This document shows positions 57,546 through 64,000 of a stretch of 64,000 nucleotides of DNA, piece by piece. The stretch's first letter is position 1. Each line of letters opens with the position of its first letter. Under the pieces are notes generated by a model. That model ran no database searches. It was not told the DNA's origin and saw nothing but the letters and a program-made list of their open reading frames with translations. The position numbers and the translations under genes were made by a program. Origin of the DNA: Engraulis encrasicolus (Eukaryota; Chordata; Actinopteri; Clupeiformes; Engraulidae); the NCBI RefSeq assembly GCF_034702125.1, contig NW_026944482.1, forward strand, positions 1 to 64,000. Direction: 5' to 3'.

Positions 57546-60500
57546 TCTCTTTTCGGTTCATTTACAGCAGGGCTGCACACTGACACACGCCAGCCTGCCA
57601 AATGCGGGTTAAATTCAGCTTTGGCTAGTAGAACCTGAAGCGTCACTAGCCATTTGGCTGGTGCCTTACTGCACTGAATGAGGAAGCACCTTATATTGAA
57701 GTTGTAGTTGTCTGTGACCGCCTGTTATACAAACACAATGCAATGCGATGCGATATAGCGAGCCTACAACACCCATAAGCACCCCTGTCACCTGTCAACA
57801 TTATCAGCACGACTTACCATCCCCTGGGCTATGTTTACACTGCAGATCGGATATGCCAATTCTGATTTTTATGCTCAGATCCGATCCGATCAGATCAGAT
57901 TTTTTTGACTGACCCATTTACATATATTCTGCCAATAACCTGTTTACATTTGACCAAATGGTGAAATGGTGAAGTGCACAATGCACAGCGCACATCGTTG
58001 ACCCTATGGGAGTCTTTATCTTAAAATAAATAAATAATGATAATAATAAAACACATGCAACATGCACGCACCAAGCCTACACGCTCTCCTGGTTCAATGC
58101 AGAGAGCTGCGCAGGACACATCCCCGCAAACGCACACAATAGTGGAGATTAAATTGTAGACTATGTTATTTTAGCAGTTGTATATCTTGCATCTCATTTC
58201 CTCTTTTACAGCATTAAAGATGAAATTCAGTTTGAAGTGATGTAGACTGTAGCGTCATGTTTGAAGGCCTATCCTGTAGAATAAAGGAATGTGATTATCT
58301 TACCATTGGGAGACAAACGGACCACAAGCTACTGTTTTCAGCCGTTAGAGAATCATTCCAGGAAGATACTGGTGTCCTTATACATTTTAGACAGAAGTCA
58401 TCAAATAATAAGGCAGTGAGGCAGACGCATTGTTTGTTAGTTGGATGGGCTGCATTGCGACCCGAAAAGGCAGCAAAGTCGAATAAGCCTACTATACTGA
58501 TGAGCACCAAGAAAAAGATGAAGACCCAGAAGGACTCCAGTTACCTGTTTTTATTTTACATCTCACTTTTAAATTTTACCATTGCAATTGGACTTTAAAG
58601 ACATTAACTTTAGTTATTTTATTTTCCGCCATCATCAAGCACCCTTCATGTTGGTAGATGGGACGTGGGGAGCTGTCCTCACTTACTATATCGACTCAAC
58701 TAGCTGTGTATTTCTGACAGGAAGCCTGCTATAGAATTCAGTTGATATTGCATCATTTTTTGGGAGAGGGCACGTAGCAGCAAAACGTGTACTGTCTGTG
58801 TTTGTAACTGGGTGTCTCAGTCGTGCACAGCCACAGTATTAGTCCGGCAGCCAAAAGCCAAATATCAGCCGAACCCAGCTTCGTCTGATAAAGTTTTTTT
58901 TCTTTGCAGTTTGTGGTTGCCCAAGGTGTAGGGCCTACCTAAGATTCCAGAGGGTTCCCGGTGATATCCCTTTAGCATTTCCAGATATTGAGCATTTTAT
59001 GCTGGATGTGCTGCAGCCATAGATTACAAGTTTTCTGCCCCCATTCATGTTATGCTGACCAAATACCCTACACCATACTTATTTTTGTGTTTGTTTACAT
59101 GGTAGGATGTGTATAAGAACGGGTGGAGAGGTATGGACATCAGTGGGGGTGGGGTCATGCATGTTTGCGGGCGGGGCATTCACCCACAAAGCCTGCTTTT
59201 CCAGGCCAACATTTTGTCAAAACTGGCTTTATACCTCATTGTGGGCTGTTTGGTTTTGCTGTTTGTTGTTGCCCGACACTTACACTTAGATAAGAGTGGG
59301 TGATATACCAATCTCAGATATTAACCCTTTCATGTTGGTTTCGCTGCAGCCATAGCCCACAAGCTTTTGACCGCTTCATAACTGCAGATTAACCATAGAG
59401 CATTCAGGGTGGTAGGCCTACCACATCAAAGTTGACAAAGTTCCCTTGTACCAAAGTACCAAATACATTTTAGACAATTACATAACTAGCTGTTTTTCAA
59501 GCAGAAATGTGTAACATTTAGGCGAATTTTGGTGGTGTCAGCGCAGACATACACAGATAGGATTACTAATTCAACACAGAATTTCAACAACCTATCTTTC
59601 ACAACATTCCATACATTGTTATTTACTCTTCCTGTGTTGTTGTAACACAAAATACAAAGTGTAATTAATAATTATTTAATTTCTGGCTGATCACCTGTTT
59701 GCCCACAAAGTACATCATTTCAATGGTGGTCATATTAACATGGAAAGAGATAAAAACCCAAATCCGCAGAATAACCTAAAGGTCTATATATTCATTGATT
59801 TGTATTTTATTGATGGAAATAAATAGAGATATTTGATCCCCTGTTAGCAATTCAAAGTTCTGCTCCACCACTTCCAATCAACTCATCATCTGAATTACCT
59901 GTAAAAAGAAAACCTATCCATATGCAGAGAGAGTACTGTAAGACATTTACTAGTATATGGACAGTTTAGAAATCTGTTCTTAAAAATATCAACAGCACTG
60001 AAATTACCTTGAATTGTGGGGAGGGGATCTCATTGCTCGATGTACTTTATTTATTATTACTTACAGGTACATTATTACTTGATGATTATCACTATTAATG
60101 TATTAGGACTATTACGGGAGGGGGTAGGGGTGGGCTTCAAGCATTATGACTATGTAGGCTACATAGACTACTACTCCTACTTGAAATTATACAGTGTTGT
60201 TGCTCCAAGTTTTAATCGGTTATTTAAAATCTCTGCATTGTCAAAGCAATGTTGTTATGATAGAAGAGTGCTTTCATTAACGAGTAAATAGGCTCGTCGA
60301 CTGCCCAATCTGCAGTCAGACGCTACAGAGTACAAAATGTCCACTGATCTAACTCAGTCTTCAGTGCAATCAGAACACAATATCAGGCTTATACTGAGCG
60401 TGCGTGTGTGTGTGCGTGCGTGCGTTCATGCGTGAGTGCGTGCGTGTGTGTGCGCAATGCATGTACAGATCTTATTTGATGGCTTTATGGATTTTAAGTG

Positions 60501-61875
60501 ACCATTCAATTCCAGTCTGGATACACTGGATTTATTTAATTTCTTTAGATGAGCCAACAACAGTTACACCCACACTCTGTTGATCTTTTTTCTCTCCCTT
60601 TTTTAATTTTTTATAAGGGGGTGTTGGGGGGTGTCTTTTATGTTGGCTATTTGTGGTAGGCTACCTGTAGGCTATATGCGATGTTGTCATGTATTGGGTC
60701 ATGCAAGATCTCATAATGCACAATCTATTCCATACTTTACAGTCTTATTCTAAGCAATGTTGTGAATGTTATTACTGAGGCATTTGTTGATATGTCATTC
60801 ATGGCCTGATTTATATGACATTATATGCCGAAATCACATTTTGTAAGGTTATTAGCAGTATTTTCTCTGTACCTGGATAACAAAAGGACATAGCCACAAT
60901 TAACCACAGTAAATATTCTTGTATGTACGATATTAAGAAAATAAAAAAGGAATTTTGAAGCTGGCATTTTCAGGTGGTCAGATCCGTTGCATCAAAATAT
61001 ATGCAAATTAGTGCATATTTAATTAGATAATAGCTTAGCATATTTAAACATAAAATATAGAAAACTTGTAATACATTTTCTTCTCCAAGTCATATGAGTA
61101 ATCATCTGGTAAAGTTTCATATTGATATCTGCAAGTTAAAAAAAATACCCTATTCACCTACAGTGTCTCGCCTTATTTGTAGGATTGCTGTTATGAAAGG
61201 TGCTGTTATTACCCCATATTGGGTTTGTTTCAATACGGGCAGTGTCATGGCAGTCCAATGTGAATATTTTTCATGTAATATAAGCAATTTGGTACATTTT
61301 GTAACATCATTCACAGTAATATTAGGTGTCTTTGTTTTTTTGTCATAATTTGCATTTATGGGACAATAAAGGCTCAAAATCTGGAAATGCTCAAGGGATA
61401 TCACCGGGCACCCTCTGAAATCTTGAAGACTTACCTAAAATCTATCAGATAAAGCAAAAAAATAAACTTTATCAAAAAAATCTGGGTCCAACCCCACGGC
61501 TCCCGGACTATATCTGGTTGTCTCAAATTTGACTTCAAGTGAATACACCTTATTCATATAACAATATATTTTGGACTGCCACAGCATTCATAGAAGACAT
61601 AATAGGCTAATATACAGCCATGGGGAAAAAATGAGAGGTCTCTTCAAAATGTTATTTTTTTCTCATTTTACCATAGATAGGTAGGTCTTTGAGTAAAACA
61701 AACATTATTGTTTCAGTCCGCAAACGACCAACAGCATTTCCTCCGACTTTCGAATTAAAATAGTGTCATTTAGAGCATTTTTTGGCAGAAATATACAAAT
61801 GTACGGTCTAAGTAACACACAGGATGCAATGTTTTCAAACCTCAAAAAGCCAAAGAAAACAAGATGCTATTCACT
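57546..61875. other. Long stretch without supported genes
   Basis: A 113-residue frame at 58257-58598 has no recognisable domain. A GT/GC-rich microsatellite lies at 60396-60460. Poly(A)-like signals and A/T-rich blocks are present, but no bounded element or phase-2 exon was seen. If the NLRC3-like gene continues, this is intron. Confidence 0.4.
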
Positions 61876-62121
61876 TTAAAGGGGTATGCCACTATTTTGG
61901 GGCTTAATACAGTTAAAATCGTTGGCTGGGGTTTATAAAGGTGGTAAAGTGTCTTATTTTCTAAGATGACTTTCACTGGCTTAGCGACATGCTCCATCTT
62001 TTAACTTGTCTTAAAGCAAGACAACGGCTTACATGAAAAATAAGACACTTTACCACCTTTATAAACCCTGGCCAACGATTTTAACTGTATTAAGCCCCAA
62101 AATAGTGGCATACCCCTTTAA
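61876..62121. mobile_element. Palindromic TTAA MITE, about 246 bases
   Basis: Left arm tttaaaggggtatgccacta and right arm ggcataccccttta pair over about 85 bases with only two or three mismatches. A second small inverted repeat (gtcttaaagcaagacaac) sits in the loop. TTAA lies at both ends (61876-61879, 62118-62121). Transcribed, it would fold into one long hairpin. Confidence 0.85.
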
Positions 62122-62510
62122 ACGACATGAAAGTAATGTTTGAACTTGAATTGTTCAGAAATCAATATTTGGTGGAATAACTTAAAATCAGTTGCGTGCA
62201 TCTTGGTATGCATGATCACCAGTCTTTCACATCAATTTGCTGAGTGTTATTTCATGGTTTGCGACCATTCCTCTTCTTCTTTATCACATTTTAGAAGTCT
62301 TCAATGACACTCAGGCCTGGATAATGTTCAATTGTGTAAAACTTTCAGAATGTAACATTGGCATCACAAATTTTCAAAGCTATTGTAGAGTTGAGTTTTT
62401 TGTACAGTTTGCCACATGAAAGGAGCTTGATGAGATTGTGGCGTGGACAGATACTGCCCTTATTGATCTTTGTGGTAGCATTACATTCATGCTTTTTTGC
62501 TGTTTTGTAG
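62122..62510. other. Intronic or intergenic, no other feature
   Basis: Leads to the candidate acceptor at 62509-62510 with a good pyrimidine tract (gcttttttgctgttttgtag). Confidence 0.35.
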
Positions 62511-62597
62511 AATGGTGAAAAAGGGACCAGAGACACCGACACAGAGAAACGCACCTCAGAAGATGGTGAACCAGGATCCATCACCCCTTCAGACAAG
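62511..62597 (+). CDS. Candidate further exon of the NLRC3-like gene
   Basis: Between tgctgttttgtag and ACAAG|GTATTT lie 87 bases open in the phase-2 frame. AG plus A gives Arg, then MVKKGPETPTQRNAPQKMVN, ending QDPSPLQT and two bases. Phase 2 in and out matches the array, and the Pro/Thr/Gln-rich content fits a linker. No homology to the repeat units is seen, so it may belong to another gene or be chance. Confidence 0.35.
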
Positions 62598-63519
62598 GTA
62601 TTTTGGCCATTTCCACAATCTCATCAACATGATTTGCCGACCATCAGATGTTGCCACCAGAGAACAATTAAGATGATGGCAACATTGATTATATAGTGAT
62701 AAAAATAATAATAATCATAATACGATTTTGATTAAGGAGATGAGAGGAGAGAAGGTATGGCAAGACGTGCCAAAATTGTTGTTATTTTCCACGGACAAAC
62801 ATTTTTAAAGCTTAACATCAACTTTAAAGGAGAAAACCATTTTTTGACATTGGGCCCTTGAATTCACATTATATTTTTCTGTAACGTGTGTGTCATTTGG
62901 AGCCTGTCAAAGATATTCAGCTTGGTTATCTCCATGAAACGACTGCCTACAGGCCATTTTTTGCTGGCACAACATATGTTGTTTTTAATTTATTCATTAT
63001 GGTACGTTAGTATTCTTAACACGTAGGTGGATTGCTTGTTTGGAAACTTCGCGATTTTACGGGTAATGCAGTTTTAAAAAGTTTGAAGACGCATGTGACG
63101 TTCCGTCATGAACATCCGCCTTTTCCAGTCTTTCAAAAACTGTATTACCCGCAAAATGGAGGAGTTTCCTATACGTGTAAGGGTTTTGTGCTGGGTCCTG
63201 GTTGAATGGAACAGTGCAGTGTAGGGTGCGCGTACAGCGTTTCAAGCCCAAATCATGCGTCCCGCGAATTAACAGTTTGTCCCGCATAATCAAGTATGCT
63301 CGAAGAAAAAAAAAGTCTCTCTATCCCTGAAACCTAGGCAGTCACACAGGCAGTCACACCCACCTGCATCAAAGCAAGTCAGAGGTGGGATATACAGTGC
63401 CACCAGTTACTATTGGCACCCTTGAAGTTTAAGTACATTATGGGACATATCTCCAGACAACAAATAATTAGGTCAACCATGATTTTTCTATATATAGCTT
63501 GTGGTTGATACTAATATAA
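62598..63519. other. Intergenic; Tc1-like or hAT-like end fragment
   Basis: 63395-63475 reads tacagtgccaccagttacta then attggcacccttgaagttta, the form of a common fish miniature element end. The rest has no supported feature. Confidence 0.3.
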
Positions 63520-63640
63520 CAAGGCCGACAGGCGGACAACAGATGCGTCCCTCTATGCCAGTTCCAACAATGCAATTTTCCCCCCAAACACCCCCCTGGC
63601 CTCCTCCTAACCTGTCAACGCCCCCCTGAGGATGTACTTT
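63520..63640. repeat. Dispersed repeat, copy 2 (partner at 33115-33240)
   Basis: Same blocks and orientation as 33115-33240 (gacaggcggacaacagatgc; cccaaacacccccctggcct), with a short extra segment. Confidence 0.6.
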
Positions 63641-63918
63641 TTGTTTATTGGTCATCATGGACACTCCAAATAATGTGGCAGGCAGCAAAATGGCAAGACA
63701 TGGCTTTATTTTTTGCAGTTTAGGCTATAATAAGCTTATCATTCTTGGATTTGGAAAAGAACCATATGATTTCAAATTTCACATAGATGAAGTAGGCTAC
63801 ATTACAAATGACCAGACATTTATTAGTATCAACCTTTAGTATCACGCCATTTCAGCATCATGTGCATGTGGGAAAGAATGTAAACATCGACAAATAATAA
63901 ATAAATAAAATCGTTTGG

Positions 63919-64000
63919 GTGAATCATGTGCTTATGGGTTCACCCTTTAGGTGAATTATGCTTATGGGTTCACCCTTTAGGTGAATTATGCGCTTATTTT
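63919..64000. repeat. Minisatellite running off the window edge
   Basis: A unit of about 28-30 bases (gtgaattatg, cttatgggttcaccctttag) repeats two and a half times up to 64000. The array probably continues outside. Confidence 0.7.

Noticed and set aside
58257..58598. A 113-residue plus-strand frame
   Set aside because: No domain, weak start context and no splice or regulatory signals; compatible with chance in intronic DNA.

Overview
This is a window of vertebrate, almost certainly teleost fish, chromosome. Genes are split into short exons with GT/AG junctions. There are no bacterial-style operons. The repeats are fish-like: tRNA-derived SINEs, hAT and TTAA-flanked miniature elements, Penelope-like retroelements, non-LTR retroelement tails, BEL/Pao remnants and very long (CA)n tracts. 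A 100-base run of N at 18973-19072 marks a draft assembly gap. About nine tenths of the window is repeats or unassigned intergenic DNA.

Layout. 1-11.7 kb: repeats, dominated by a roughly 4.9 kb fold-back structure (2341-7218). Its arms carry two divergent, 5'-truncated Penelope-like copies (RT remnant, GIY-YIG endonuclease); the right copy keeps a hammerhead ribozyme fold at its 3' end. 11.7-13.2 kb: decayed BEL/Pao integrase region. 15.4-20.6 kb: a second giant inverted repeat enclosing a broken transposon-associated PIN-like gene, two hAT insertions and the assembly gap. 23.8-26.3 kb (minus strand): an apparently intact three-coding-exon gene for a VMO1-like secreted protein (204 residues) with signal peptide, TATA box, 5' untranslated exon and poly(A) signal; a partial duplicate lies at 27.8-28.2 kb. 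28.5-30.0 and 43.3-46.3 kb: two copies of one fold-back hAT-like element, the second split by another hAT. 34.6-35.7 kb: a second Penelope-like 3' end with a decayed hammerhead. 38.6-38.8 kb (minus strand): a last exon encoding a cytoplasmic tail with two ITIMs, probably of an inhibitory immunoglobulin-type receptor.

42.2-62.6 kb (plus strand): the 5' part of a fish NLRC3-like (NLR-C) immune sensor gene. One start exon is followed by seven paralogous exons of exactly 114 bases, each coding a 38-residue Ser/Thr-rich repeat. All junctions are phase 2, so any subset can be spliced in frame. The array grew by duplication of 3.2-3.6 kb units, and exon 5 is a clean recombinant of exons 1 and 2. The FISNA-NACHT exons would lie beyond the right edge.

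The genes do not form a pathway, but two of the three look immune-related (ITIM receptor tail, NLR-C). The most interesting points are the phase-symmetric exon array with its within-exon recombinant, the hammerhead states in the Penelope copies, the 28-base microinversion inside the second inverted repeat, and the clustered TTATTAC motifs at the ends of the first fold-back. All calls are from reading the sequence; no database search was run.
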